Below, one piece after another: positions 1 to 10,000 of a stretch of DNA of 64,000 nt (position 1 is its first letter; each line of letters opens with the position of its first letter). A model generated the notes under the pieces. It was given only the letters and a program-made list of their open reading frames with translations, was not told the DNA's origin and did no database searches. Location of the stretch: positions 494,910 to 558,909 of the forward strand of contig NZ_ACIS01000001.1 in assembly GCF_000174355.1 (NCBI RefSeq). The letters run 5' to 3'. The DNA is from Pseudogulbenkiania ferrooxidans 2002. GTDB taxonomy: Bacteria; Pseudomonadota; Gammaproteobacteria; Burkholderiales; Chromobacteriaceae. A program made the position numbers and the translations under genes.

Positions 1-167
1 TGCGCCGCTTCAAGCGCGCTGTAGAAAAAACCGGTCTGCTGACCGAACTGCGCGCCCGCGAGTTCTACGAGAAGCCGACTGCCGAGCGCAAGCGCAAGCA
101 AGCCGCTGCCGTGAAGCGTCACTACAAGCGTCTGCGCAGCCAGATGCTGCCGCCGAAGCTGTACTAA
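1..167 (+). CDS. rpsU: 30S ribosomal protein S21 (C-terminal part)
   Basis: The window opens inside this gene; about 54 codons remain, reading from base 3 to the TAA at 165-167. The residues are strongly basic ([18 protein letters not shown]) and end in MLPPKLY, typical of S21, a small-subunit protein that helps mRNA base-pair during initiation. It heads the classical rpsU-yqeY-dnaG-rpoD cluster, and the three following genes confirm the assignment. The start codon lies outside the window. Confidence 0.95.
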   Translation, partial: RRFKRAVEKTGLLTELRAREFYEKPTAERKRKQAAAVKRHYKRLRSQMLPPKLY

Positions 168-195
168 TCGCTTCGTAGCACGGCAAGAATGCAGG

Positions 196-219
196 ACCGC
201 AGGCAACGCCTGCGGTTTT
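196..219 (+). terminator. Rho-independent terminator after rpsU
   Basis: A perfect 9-bp stem (ACCGCAGGC, 196-204, with GCCTGCGGT, 208-216) closes on a 3-nt loop and runs into TTTT. It begins 29 nt after the rpsU stop, so it probably reduces read-through from the abundant rpsU transcript into yqeY-dnaG. Confidence 0.8.
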
Positions 220-288
220 GCCATTTGTACTTCACGAATTCCCACCATCTGCCATGCCGATGGTTTCGTCTTTTTCCGCGAGCAAGAC

Positions 289-735
289 ATGAGCCTCAAA
301 CTGCGCATCAGTGACGACATGAAAACGGCCATGAAGGCCAAGGACGCCGAGCGTCTCGGCACCATCCGCCTGCTGATGGCGGCGATCAAGCAGAAGGAAG
401 TGGACGAGCGCGTCGAACTCGACGATGCCGGCATCATTGCTGTGGTCGACAAGATGCTCAAGCAGCGCCGTGATTCGGTCACCCAGTACGAGGCTGCGGG
501 CCGCCAGGACCTGGCGGACAAGGAAAAGGCGGAAATGGACGTGCTGACTGGCTACCTGCCGCAGCCGCTCACCGAAGCCGAAATCGATGCGCTGATCGAC
601 ACCGCCGTGGTGCAGAGCGGTGCCGCCTCGATGCAGGACATGGGCAAGGTCATGGGGCTGTTGCGCCCGCAGATGGCCGGCCGTGCCGACATGGCCGTGG
701 TCTCCGCCCGCATCAAAGCCAAGCTGGCCGGCTGA
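289..735 (+). CDS. GatB/YqeY domain-containing protein
   Basis: This 148-residue protein matches the YqeY family, whose fold resembles the C-terminal tRNA-handling domain of the GatB amidotransferase subunit. Visible family features are the N-terminal helix LRISDDMKTAMKAKDAERLGTIRLL, the central Y-EAAGRQDLADKE motif and the GYLPQPLTEAEI stretch. Its precise role is not established. It sits between rpsU and dnaG, the usual place in beta- and gammaproteobacteria, about 70 nt before the dnaG start. The ATG at 289 gives the standard family length. Confidence 0.9.
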   Translation: MSLKLRISDDMKTAMKAKDAERLGTIRLLMAAIKQKEVDERVELDDAGIIAVVDKMLKQRRDSVTQYEAAGRQDLADKEKAEMDVLTGYLPQPLTEAEIDALIDTAVVQSGAASMQDMGKVMGLLRPQMAGRADMAVVSARIKAKLAG

Positions 736-804
736 GGTGCCCGCACGCGTGCTCTGTTCGCAAGCTGTTCGGTGGTGCTGCCTGGCTGACGCGAGAACCT
801 GTCG

Positions 805-2568
805 TTGATTCCGCAGGATTTCATCGATCAGCTGCTGTCCCGCGTCGACATCGTCGACGTGGTGGATCGTTACGTCCCGCTCAAGAAGGCCGGCCAGAAC
901 TTCCTCGCCTGCTGCCCCTTCCACAAGGAAAAAAGCCCTTCGTTCACCGTTAGCCCGAGCAAGCAGTTCTATCACTGCTTCGGCTGCGGCGCCCACGGCT
1001 CGGCCATCGGCTTCGTCATGGAGTACCAGGGACTGAGCTTCGTCGATGCCATCCGGCTGTTGGCCGAAGGGCTCGGCATGCCGGTGCCGGCGGAGCGTTC
1101 GGCCAACCCGCAGGCCAGCCGCGAGGCGCGCGAGCGCAAGGTGACGCTGGAAGACCTGTTGCAGCGCGCGGCGGCGTACTACAAGCAGCAGCTCAAGTCC
1201 TCGCCCGCCGCGATCGGCTACTTCAAGGGGCGGGGCCTGACCGGCGAGATCGCCGCGCGCTTCGGCCTCGGCTACGCGCCGGGCGAGTGGCAGAACCTGC
1301 AGGCGATTTTCACTGACTACCAGGACGAGAAACTGGTGGAGAGCGGGCTGGTGATCGCGGGCGACGAGGGCAAGCGCTACGACCGCTTCCGCGACCGCGT
1401 GATGTTCCCGATCCGCAACCAGCGGGGCGGCATCATCGGTTTCGGCGGGCGGGTGCTGGGCAAGGGCGAGCCGAAATACCTCAACTCGCCGGAGACGCCG
1501 CTGTTCGAGAAGGGGCGCGAGCTGTATGGCCTGTACGAGGCGCGCCAGGCGATCCGGGAGAAAAACCGCGTTCTGGTGGTCGAAGGCTATATGGACGTGG
1601 TGGCGCTGGCTCAGTACGGCGTCGAATACGCGGTGGCGACGCTCGGCACCGCCACCACTGGCGAGCACGTGCGGAAACTGCTGCGCCATGCCGACCAGGT
1701 GTACTTCTGCTTCGACGGCGACAAGGCCGGGCAGAAGGCGGCGTGGCGTGCGCTGGAAAACAGCCTGCCGCAGCTGGTCGACGGCAAGGCGCTGAACTTC
1801 TTGTTTCTGCCGCAGGAGCACGACCCGGACAGCTACATCCGCGAGTTTGGTCGCGAGGCGTTCGAGGAATGCCTGGAGCAGCAAAGTCTGCCGCTGTCGG
1901 TCTATCTCACCCGTGAGCTGACCGGGCGCGCCGACATGAATACCCCGGAGGGCAAGGCCGACCTGATCCGTCAGGCCATGCCGCTCCTGAACCAGATTGC
2001 CGCACCGGCGCTGGCGCTCATCATCAAGAAAAGGTTGGCCGAACTGGCCGGCGTGGACGTCGACGAATTCGACATGCTGATGGGGCTGAAAAAGCCGGAG
2101 CGCAAGGGCAGGCGCGAATACCGTCTGCCCAACGAGTCGAACCGCTACATCAACACGCCGATCGTGCGCAAGCAGATCAAGTGGCTGCTGATGAACCCGC
2201 GCTGGGCGGAGGATGTGACGCTCTCCGACAGCGTGGCGCTGTCCGACGAATTGGCCTGTTTTGCCATGTTGGCCGAACGAGTGCACGAGATGCCGCAGGA
2301 GCCCAATACGGCCCGGCTGGTGGAAAGCATTCGCGGCACCCCTTTCGAAGGGCTGGTGGACAGCGTATTGCAGCAGGCTATGCAAGACCCCGACGAGTTT
2401 GCCGACACCGGCGAGGAGGCACGTCAGCAGTTTCAGGACGGCAACGTCAAACTGCTTAAATTGTTGCGTGAAGCCGAACTGGAAAGGCTAAAACAAAAGT
2501 CAAGGAATGAAGGTCTAACACCTGAGGAAACCCAGTTGCTGCGCGCCTTGCTGACCCGGCAAGGCTAG
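805..2568 (+). CDS. dnaG: DNA primase DnaG
   Basis: The 587-residue primase makes RNA primers for the replication fork. The N-terminal CHC2 zinc finger is visible at Cys37, His40, Cys58 and Cys61 (CPFH then CFGCG). The TOPRIM core follows, with VVEGYMDVVAL near residue 260 and FDGDKAGQKAA near 305, carrying the metal-binding Glu and Asp residues. A C-terminal helicase-binding region occupies roughly the last 150 residues. The chosen start is TTG at 805, because it gives the conserved N-terminus IPQDFIDQLLSRVDIV; no strong Shine-Dalgarno is visible, which may keep primase levels low. It is followed 74 nt later by rpoD. Confidence 0.97.
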   Translation: MIPQDFIDQLLSRVDIVDVVDRYVPLKKAGQNFLACCPFHKEKSPSFTVSPSKQFYHCFGCGAHGSAIGFVMEYQGLSFVDAIRLLAEGLGMPVPAERSANPQASREARERKVTLEDLLQRAAAYYKQQLKSSPAAIGYFKGRGLTGEIAARFGLGYAPGEWQNLQAIFTDYQDEKLVESGLVIAGDEGKRYDRFRDRVMFPIRNQRGGIIGFGGRVLGKGEPKYLNSPETPLFEKGRELYGLYEARQAIREKNRVLVVEGYMDVVALAQYGVEYAVATLGTATTGEHVRKLLRHADQVYFCFDGDKAGQKAAWRALENSLPQLVDGKALNFLFLPQEHDPDSYIREFGREAFEECLEQQSLPLSVYLTRELTGRADMNTPEGKADLIRQAMPLLNQIAAPALALIIKKRLAELAGVDVDEFDMLMGLKKPERKGRREYRLPNESNRYINTPIVRKQIKWLLMNPRWAEDVTLSDSVALSDELACFAMLAERVHEMPQEPNTARLVESIRGTPFEGLVDSVLQQAMQDPDEFADTGEEARQQFQDGNVKLLKLLREAELERLKQKSRNEGLTPEETQLLRALLTRQG

Positions 2569-2642
2569 TGGTGCTGGGGCTCGTCACGGGGTTATGGTAA
2601 ACTTAACTGTTTTTTTTCGGCTTTTTTCAAGCAGGAAGCGAA

Positions 2643-4565
<1,923 letters not shown>

Positions 4566-4574
4566 CCGATATTC

Positions 4575-4583
4575 TGCTATAAT
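4575..4583 (+). promoter_or_regulatory. Extended -10 promoter of the tRNA gene
   Basis: TGCTATAAT combines a TGn extension with a perfect TATAAT (4578-4583), 12 bp before the tRNA. The intervening GCGCCCC is a G/C-rich discriminator of the type seen on stringently controlled stable-RNA promoters. No good -35 hexamer is visible within the end of rpoD. Confidence 0.75.
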
Positions 4584-4594
4584 GCGCCCCCACA

Positions 4595-4671
4595 GGGCCT
4601 TTAGCTCAGTCGGTTAGAGCAGAGGACTCATAATCCTTTGGTCCCGGGTTCGAGCCCCGGAGGGCCCACCA
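4595..4671 (+). tRNA. tRNA with CAU anticodon, probably tRNA-Ile2 (lysidine-modified)
   Basis: A complete 77-nt cloverleaf with encoded CCA: acceptor GGGCCTT, D-arm AGCTCAGTCGGTTAGAGC, anticodon loop CTCATAA, T-loop GTTCGAGCC. The CAU anticodon could be elongator Met or Ile2. The acceptor stem has C4-G69 and C5-G68 pairs, which are known TilS recognition elements in E. coli tRNA-Ile2 and are absent from E. coli elongator tRNA-Met, so Ile2 (reading AUA after lysidine modification) is favoured. Its 3' half is duplicated at 8591-8635, making it an apparent integration site. Confidence 0.85.
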
Positions 4672-4680
4672 CGAAAATCA

Positions 4681-4711
4681 ACGGCTTACGGTTAATTCCG
4701 TAAGCCGTTTT
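4681..4711 (+). terminator. Terminator after the tRNA
   Basis: ACGGCTTACGG (4681-4691) pairs perfectly with CCGTAAGCCGT (4698-4708) around a 6-nt loop and continues into TTTTGTTTTG. If 4672-8590 is an insertion, this terminator arrived with the insertion; the displaced one would be at 8647-8682. Confidence 0.85.
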
Positions 4712-4786
4712 GTTTTGTCTGTAGAAGTTGTAGGGGGATTGTAGGGCTTGTGGGGGGTGACCTGCCCCCAGGATTAGGGCCAAGGC

Positions 4787-5030
4787 CTACTCAGTAACGT
4801 CGGTTAAAAATTCCTGCTTTTGCGCCTGCCCCGCTTGTTCTCCCATGCGGAAGCCTGCCGCAAATGCCGAGGGTGTTTGATAGTCCAGCGAGCTGTGTGG
4901 TCTTGCTTCGTTGTAATCCTTTCGCCACACAGCGAGTTCGGCCCGAACATGCGAGAGACTCATGAACAAGTGCTCGTTCAGGCATTCATCGTACGCATTG
5001 CCGTTCACGTCAATGTCACCCACCATGGGC
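4787..5030 (-). pseudogene. IS3-family transposase fragment (C-terminus)
   Basis: Reading leftwards, about 65 codons match the end of an IS3-family OrfB: DECLNEHLFMSLSHVRAEL, then WRKDYNEARPHSSLDYQTPSAF, ending at a stop at 4787-4789. This is the region around the last catalytic Glu and the conserved RPHSSL motif. The rest of the transposase and both IS ends are missing. Upstream of the DECLN motif the reading frame no longer resembles a transposase, so the upstream limit is approximate. Confidence 0.75.
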
Positions 5031-5142
5031 AGGACGGTTGCCGGATTGATCTCGATTGGGGATATCTCAACGGGCTGGTGAGCTAATTCCTGATGGTTGC
5101 CAGAAGAAGCTCTGACCGTATTGCGATTGGCTGGGGCGGTGG

Positions 5143-5493
5143 TTGAGGAGGGCACTTGTCTCATTCGAAATTACCGAAGGCGAGGTCAACGACTGTACCG
5201 CCGCCCTGGAGTTGATCACCCAGTTGCCAGCAACTGAAGTGATCGTGGCCGACAAAGGTTACGACAGCGAGCACCTCCGCCTGCGGATCGCGGCTCAGGG
5301 TGCGCGTCCTGTAATTCCAAGAAAACGGAATTCAATCAAATGGAACGCCGATCAGGATCAAGGGCTGTATCGCTGCCGGCGCTTGGTTGATGACGCCTTT
5401 GCCCGGTTGAAGCATTACCGAGCCGTGGCATTTCTATTCGCCAAGCTGAAACGAAATTACGAAAGTGTAATTGCCATGGCTTGCGCGTTCTAA
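5143..5493 (+). pseudogene. IS5-family transposase fragment (C-terminal half)
   Basis: About 115 codons match the C-terminal half of an IS5-type DDE transposase: VIVADKGYDSEHLR contains the second catalytic Asp, and the DDE-type C-terminus follows (YRCRRLVDDAFARLKHYRAVAFLFAKLKRNYESVIAMACAF). The N-terminal half with the first Asp is absent and the sequence joins directly to the IS3 relic, so an internal deletion removed both elements' other halves. The gene is non-functional. Confidence 0.8.
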
Positions 5494-5640
5494 TGGCTAC
5501 CGATATGAAACGTCAACCGCCCCTAGCTTGTTCGTAACCTTGCCCTCCATTTCTGCGGGCGTTTTAAACAATTCACAGCGTTGGGTCATCTACCGGACGC
5601 TTATGCACAACATTTTAGACTATCCAGGTCGCCAGCCTGC

Positions 5641-6513
5641 TCAGGCCGGGCCGTTTCGACTGTCCCGCTGGAACAGCGGGCTCCTCTTGATCGTCTGCGC
5701 CAGCAGCGTGGTTGCTTCATTGACGTTGTCGGCTATGAATAGGGTGGTATCGGTCTGGGGCAGAGAGGGCAGTTCCCCTTCGATGATCACCAGGCCTTCC
5801 TCGACTGTCGTTCGCGGCGTAATGCCGACCCCGATGCCGGCCTTCACGGCCGCAAGTACCCCACCGCGGCTGTGACTGGTGAAAGCGACTCGATAGGGCC
5901 TGTCGCTCAGCTGCAGTGCCCGGGTTGCCGTCTCCCGGTAGTAACAGCCTTCCGGAAAGAGCACCAGCGGCAAGGGGGTGCGTTGGTGAACCGGATGTGT
6001 TTCTGCCCGCACCCAGATCAGTTGGTCGCGGCAGAGACGCAGGCCTCCGTCCGACAGTGCGGGCATCTCGACCAGCGCCAGATCCAGCTGGCCTTCGTTG
6101 ACGAGGGAGGCAAGATAGTGGGGGCGGTGGTCGCAGGTGACCTCTAGCCAGGCTTCGGGATACGAGAGCATATAGGCCTCCAGCAGCGGGGTCAGCGCTC
6201 GGGTCGCATAGAGGTCGTGGGTGCCGAGGCGTACCTTGCCGGTGATATTGGCGTTCTGGAATGAACCGAGAATGCGGTCATGCAGGCTCAGCAGTTGATG
6301 GGCATGGGTGCGGAGCTGCTCGCCGGCTGCCGTCAGTCTGACGCCGTACTGGCCGCGCTCGAGCAATGGCGCCGTCACCAGCGCCTCAAGCCGGTTCAAT
6401 TGCATGCTAATGGTCGAGGGCGCCCGGTGCAGCCGGCTCGCCGCCGTGGTCAGGTTGAGCGTATCGGCAACGACGACAAAGGTGCGCATCAGTGGAATCG
6501 GGATATCTGCCAT
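5641..6513 (-). CDS. LysR-family transcriptional regulator
   Basis: The 290-residue protein has an N-terminal winged helix-turn-helix (residues about 5-62: LMRTFVVVADTLNLTTAASRLHRAPSTISMQLNRLEA) and a periplasmic-binding-like effector domain from about residue 90 to 280. It is transcribed divergently from the MFS transporter starting at 6645, the usual LysR arrangement, so it probably controls that gene in response to a transported compound. The ATG at 6511-6513 lies beside a strong palindrome. The effector is unknown. It lies inside the tRNA-bounded segment. Confidence 0.9.
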   Translation of the reverse strand: MADIPIPLMRTFVVVADTLNLTTAASRLHRAPSTISMQLNRLEALVTAPLLERGQYGVRLTAAGEQLRTHAHQLLSLHDRILGSFQNANITGKVRLGTHDLYATRALTPLLEAYMLSYPEAWLEVTCDHRPHYLASLVNEGQLDLALVEMPALSDGGLRLCRDQLIWVRAETHPVHQRTPLPLVLFPEGCYYRETATRALQLSDRPYRVAFTSHSRGGVLAAVKAGIGVGITPRTTVEEGLVIIEGELPSLPQTDTTLFIADNVNEATTLLAQTIKRSPLFQRDSRNGPA

Positions 6514-6520
6514 GTTCAGA

Positions 6521-6548
6521 ATTCAACATTATTGAATGTAACTTTCAA
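6521..6548. promoter_or_regulatory. Probable LysR operator with overlapping half-sites
   Basis: ATTCAACATTATTGAAT (6521-6537) is a perfect 6-bp inverted repeat with 5-bp spacer, and a third half-site TTCAA (6544-6548) makes a second inverted pair with TTGAA (6532-6536). It begins 8 bp upstream of the LysR start codon, between the two divergent genes, suiting autoregulation. Confidence 0.6.
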
Positions 6549-6644
6549 TATTTATCGATTTACCGAATGATGGCAAGCGCTTAAGGTTGCCGGGTTGTCA
6601 CTGAGATGCAGAACCCCCTTCCGAGCCTGTAAGGAAAATTCGCA

Positions 6645-7847
6645 ATGCGCATGGCGATAGTGTTTGGAATGAATCAGGTGATCAGCCATGGCTTTGGCCT
6701 GTTCCTGTTTGCGGCGCTGGTGCCGCTGATGCGCGAATCCATAGCGATCAATCACTGGCACCTGGCGCTGGTCGGTGCGCTGACGCAGATGGCCTACCTT
6801 GGGGGGGCGATGCTGCTGGGGCTTGTCGGGCCCCGGCTGAAAACCGCAACGCTGGCACTGGCGACCGGTACGGTATCGACGCTGCTGCTGTTCTCGATGT
6901 CACAACTTCGGGACCCACTGGTAATGGTTGTCGCGTTGGTCTTTCTTGCCGCGAGCGCCGCCATGAGCTGGGGTTCAATTGTCGAGATCGTCAGCCGCTG
7001 CGCCCAGCCGCATAAGCGTTCCACCTATCTGTCCTGTGCCTCGAGTGGTACTGCCTGGGGCTACGCCCTCAGCGGCCAGCTGCTGCTCTGGGTCGTGCCC
7101 GCTTGGGGCTGGGAAAGCTGCTGGATAGTTGCAGGGTTGACGGGTTCGCTGGTAGTCGGGTTGACCGGGTTACTGCTACGCGGGCTGAAAGCGCCGATAT
7201 CGGACCGCACGGACAGCGGTGACGCAGCGATTCCAGTTTCGAGGCTTTTGAGCACAATCCTGACCGAGCGTACTGCACTGTTTGCCTGTCTGATCTGCTT
7301 TCTGGTGGGGTTCAGCACGATGCCGTTTTCGAACTGGCTCAACAGCTACCTGGAGGAACTCAGCCTGCCGGCGTCCCTCGGGGGGTACTGCTGGTCGATC
7401 GTCGGCTTCACCGGCATGGTTGCCGGTTTCGTGATCGGCAAGCTGGCCGACCGGAAGGGCCATGCCGGTGCTCTGCTGCTGATTTTCGGCTGTTTCGCAC
7501 TTGGGCTGCTGGCCTTCGCCTACGACCCGGCGAACGCAGCGCTGATCGCGAGTTTCGGCTATGGCCTGATGTATTTCCCGATGTGGGGAATTGTGGCCGG
7601 CTGGGTCAACCAGCACTACTCGTCGACGGCGACCATGCAGATTGGTGGACTCTGCATGGTGACGTTCGGCCTCGGAGGCACACTAGGCAACCTGTTGATG
7701 GGGTTGATCCGCGACAGCACCGGCTCACTGCAGGCCGGTTATGCGACGCTGGCGTTCGTGGCGATGCTGCTGGCCGGATTGGGTCTGCACATTAAACGCG
7801 CAGAAAAAAAGCACCTGCCGGATAGCGGCGTCCCGAAGCCCGTTTAG
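6645..7847 (+). CDS. MFS transporter, possibly YbfB/YjiJ-like
   Basis: A 400-residue integral membrane protein with about 12 hydrophobic segments spread evenly from residue 10 to 390, in the length range of major facilitator proteins. The central loop near residues 185-200 (RGLKAPISDRTDSGDAA) separates two six-helix halves, and GKLADRKGHAG resembles the second-half copy of the MFS loop motif. The start ATG follows AAGGAAAATTCGC. Its substrate cannot be told; the divergent LysR gene probably regulates it. It is bracketed by IS5-type relics at 5143-5493 and 7915-7943. Confidence 0.85.
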   Translation: MRMAIVFGMNQVISHGFGLFLFAALVPLMRESIAINHWHLALVGALTQMAYLGGAMLLGLVGPRLKTATLALATGTVSTLLLFSMSQLRDPLVMVVALVFLAASAAMSWGSIVEIVSRCAQPHKRSTYLSCASSGTAWGYALSGQLLLWVVPAWGWESCWIVAGLTGSLVVGLTGLLLRGLKAPISDRTDSGDAAIPVSRLLSTILTERTALFACLICFLVGFSTMPFSNWLNSYLEELSLPASLGGYCWSIVGFTGMVAGFVIGKLADRKGHAGALLLIFGCFALGLLAFAYDPANAALIASFGYGLMYFPMWGIVAGWVNQHYSSTATMQIGGLCMVTFGLGGTLGNLLMGLIRDSTGSLQAGYATLAFVAMLLAGLGLHIKRAEKKHLPDSGVPKPV

Positions 7848-7914
7848 GAAGCGCTGAACAAAACCCTGTCATGAGGTAATACAGCCTGCCCGCAGATGGG
7901 TCTCGTCATGCCCC

Positions 7915-7943
7915 ACCATGGTTTACGCGTTCTTATGGCTACC
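7915..7943 (+). repeat. IS5-type 3'-end relic
   Basis: These 29 bases match 25 of 29 positions of 5465-5493, the last codons and end of the IS5-family transposase relic, in the same orientation; the bases just beyond (GGCTACC) also agree. With the relic at 5143-5493 it brackets the LysR/MFS pair like the remains of a composite element. Confidence 0.45.
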
Positions 7944-7985
7944 ACTCAGCCTCTAGGATAAGAACCGGCAAACTAGGGGCTTTTT

Positions 7986-8021
7986 CAACAAAAAAAGACA
8001 TTCCGCTCCTGGGATGTCTTT
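7986..8021 (-). terminator. Leftward Rho-independent terminator
   Basis: An 11-bp stem (8 perfect pairs AAAGACAT/ATGTCTTT at 7994-8001 and 8014-8021, plus one G-T and two G-C pairs) closes a 6-nt loop. Read leftwards it is followed by TTTTTTTGTTG. It begins 5 nt beyond the stop codon of the leftward hypothetical gene at 8027. Confidence 0.8.
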
Positions 8022-8026
8022 ATGCC

Positions 8027-8362
8027 CTACCACCACCCAAGCAGGCGGTCGGCCAGACTGGACAGCTTGCTGGAGACAAACTCCCAGCTCTCTTTCAGAA
8101 TTGTGGCCGCCGCTGACTTCACCGTTTTCCATAGCCCTGGGGACGCGGCTTCCCAGGCGCCTGAGGAGACGTTCCCTGGCTTGGCTTCACGGGTGAAACT
8201 CCGCTTTTTTTCGTTGGGCAGGGTACGGACGATGGTTTCGACCAGCGTGATAAGCCCGCAGCCTTCCTCGGCGGAGACGGCGCAGGTTTGGGAGCGGGTG
8301 ATCTTGAAGGAACGGCAGACGCACCGAAGGAAGCTCATCCTCAACCCGTGGTGGTAAATCAC
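8027..8362 (-). CDS. Hypothetical protein, small and basic
   Basis: I do not recognise this product. The frame encodes 111 residues from a GTG at 8360-8362, or 103 from an ATG eight codons later. The C-terminus (SAAATILKESWEFVSSKLSS, then ending LLGWW) would form an amphipathic helix. Support for a real gene is the perfect terminator just past its stop. The Shine-Dalgarno is weak (GGGTTGAGG before the inner ATG). A frame on the other strand covers nearly the same bases, but its end has no terminator. Confidence 0.4.
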   Translation of the reverse strand: MIYHHGLRMSFLRCVCRSFKITRSQTCAVSAEEGCGLITLVETIVRTLPNEKKRSFTREAKPGNVSSGAWEAASPGLWKTVKSAAATILKESWEFVSSKLSSLADRLLGWW

Positions 8363-8590
8363 CGTAGGCGTTGTGAGGTGCAGATCATCACCGGACAGGT
8401 GACCAAGAAGAAGGGTGGGGACTTGCCGCGCTCTCTATGTTAAGGAGGGCCCTAGGAGGACCTGGGTGGCAGAATGGAGGCAGTGGTGCCTGCATTCTGC
8501 CTCGGTTCGGTTGCCCTTGGTTGCGGCTAGGTACTTGATTTTAATATTAATCGGTCGGGTCGATTTCGGTAACGCGCCCCTGATACGCCG

Positions 8591-8635
8591 CTCATAATCC
8601 TTTGCTCCCTGGGTCGAGCCCCGGAAGGCCTACCA
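8591..8635 (+). repeat. Partial tRNA copy (putative attachment repeat)
   Basis: These 45 bases match 40 of 45 positions of 4627-4671, from the anticodon loop through the encoded CCA. No 5' tRNA half precedes it, so it cannot make a tRNA. Identity starting at the anticodon loop is what tyrosine-recombinase integration at a tRNA leaves behind. This copy would be the original 3' end, now decayed by five substitutions. Confidence 0.75.
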
Positions 8636-8646
8636 AGGCAGATCGG

Positions 8647-8682
8647 AAAGGACCTATCGCGAAAGCGATAGGTCCTTTTTCT
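8647..8682 (+). terminator. Strong rightward terminator
   Basis: A 14-bp perfect stem (8647-8660 with 8665-8678) capped by a GAAA tetraloop and followed by TT-CTTT. It lies 12 nt after the tRNA 3' copy and is plausibly the ancestral terminator of the tRNA gene. Confidence 0.85.
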
Positions 8683-8797
8683 TTGCCGTTCTGGCGTGGA
8701 GGGATGGGGGCGAAATGTGGCTCGAGGCCGTGATTGCACCCTCTGGGATGGTGCATGGGACGCGGAACACGGCTGCATGGCGCAATGGGCGGGGCGC

Positions 8798-9469
8798 TTA
8801 GAACAATGCGGCCGCCAGGTTGATGGTCAGGGCCAGCAGGGTGGTGTTGAAGGCAAAGCTGAGGCAGGCGTGAATGAGGACGCTCTTGCGCACGCGCGAA
8901 GCGGTAATGGCGACGTCGGAGGTCTGCGAGGTGGCACCGATGGTGAACGAGAAATAGAAGAAGTCGCCGAAGGTGGGCTGCCGGGTGCCGGGGAAGTCGA
9001 TGCCGCTGCCGGGTGTGCGGTCGCCGCTGTGGGCGTAGTAGAGATGGGCGTAATGCAGCGCATAGAGCGTATGCAGGCTGACCCAGGCGGTGGCGATGGT
9101 GACCATGGCCGCCAGGGCGTGCGGCAGACGCCCGCCCCCGGGCAGCCCCTTGACGCCGGCGAGCAGGAAGAAGATCGCCCCGACACTGGCGGTGAGGGCG
9201 GCGATGGCCATCCCCAGGGATATCATCCAGCTGGGGTCGAGCTCGGCCGCATGATGGCGCACGTCCTGCGGCCCAGCGTGACCGATCAGCCAGCCCACGG
9301 CGAGCAGCCAGATCAGCGAAGCGGCATTCCAGCCCACCAGCACCTGAGCCACCGGGTTGCCCCAGAACGGGTTGGCCAGCGCCGCCAGCACGCCGCCAAG
9401 CGCCGCGACCAGCAGGCTGCGGCGCGCGAACAGCGGCCAGTGCCGTCGATGTTCCATTCTCGTATTCAT
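8798..9469 (-). CDS. DUF1345 family membrane protein
   Basis: The 223-residue protein has about six transmembrane segments (first pair at residues 15-60, others near 75-135 and 170-220). The central signature FGDFFYFSFTIGATSQTSDVAI is typical of DUF1345, a family of unknown function resembling the pore region of ion channels. The ATG at 9467-9469 is used, with AGGAG 12 nt upstream; an earlier in-frame ATG at 9493 is possible. The gene stands alone. Confidence 0.85.
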   Translation of the reverse strand: MNTRMEHRRHWPLFARRSLLVAALGGVLAALANPFWGNPVAQVLVGWNAASLIWLLAVGWLIGHAGPQDVRHHAAELDPSWMISLGMAIAALTASVGAIFFLLAGVKGLPGGGRLPHALAAMVTIATAWVSLHTLYALHYAHLYYAHSGDRTPGSGIDFPGTRQPTFGDFFYFSFTIGATSQTSDVAITASRVRKSVLIHACLSFAFNTTLLALTINLAAALF

Positions 9470-10000
9470 CGCGCAGTGCAACTCCTGTCGCATGACATCC
9501 TCGTTGTTCCCGCATCCGCCCGAATCCGGCCTCGGAGGCCCGTTACCGGCCTGGGGCGAAGAGGCCTGCTGTCTTCGCTGCCGTCGGGTTGGATCGTATC
9601 CTGACTGTAGCCTACTCGCCCAGGGACGGAGGGGCGGGAGGGCGCGGTTCATGGCGAGCGTACCGGCGATGCGGCGATATTGGCAATGCGCTTTGCCCCC
9701 GGGTCTGGTCGGCGTGAGGGCGGCTGGCGACGCATTGTTTCCTGTCGCAACCGAGGGCCTGGCAGAGGGAGTTGTGTGCGCTGAGGGTGGGACGCCCGGT
9801 GCCCACCGCCTGTCATGGGCGGCGTGTGGCGGCTCGGTCGCATGGGCGCGGAGTCTGCCATGACAGAGCAATGTCTTGCAGCCGTACTATGATTACAGAC
9901 ACAGACGGGCGAACCACCCGCTCCTGCTCGCATCAAACCGATGTTACTCGGCGGTACTTTCTCTACTGAACATTCTGCAAGACTCGATGGAGGGCCTCAC
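9470..10000. other. Intergenic region without recognisable gene
   Basis: No convincing gene, RNA or repeat is visible. The open frames here have no Shine-Dalgarno and no family resemblance. The right end carries GATGGAGGG, the ribosome binding site of the lipoprotein gene at 10001. Promoters for the two divergent neighbours must lie here but no clear hexamers stand out. Confidence 0.6.

Larger units (their letters stand above)
4672..8590. mobile_element. Putative integrated segment (island relic) at the tRNA 3' end
   Basis: The segment lies between the functional tRNA 3' end and a 45-nt imperfect copy of it at 8591-8635, the structure left by integration into a tRNA gene. Contents are accessory: two transposase fragments, an IS5-type end relic, a LysR/MFS pair and a small hypothetical gene. 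No integrase, replication or mobility gene remains, so it would be a decayed or internally deleted element. The boundaries rest only on the repeat. Confidence 0.55.

Noticed and set aside
2591..2603. Internal promoter for rpoD (TGGTAAACT)
   Set aside because: The -10 is only a 4 of 6 match and no -35 could be placed; mentioned in the rpoD entry but not called.
8022..8357. Plus-strand 111-codon frame over the small hypothetical gene
   Set aside because: Its stop is not followed by a terminator and no ribosome site precedes it, whereas the minus-strand frame ends at a terminator.
8591..8635. A second functional tRNA
   Set aside because: Only the 3' half from the anticodon loop is present and it carries five substitutions.
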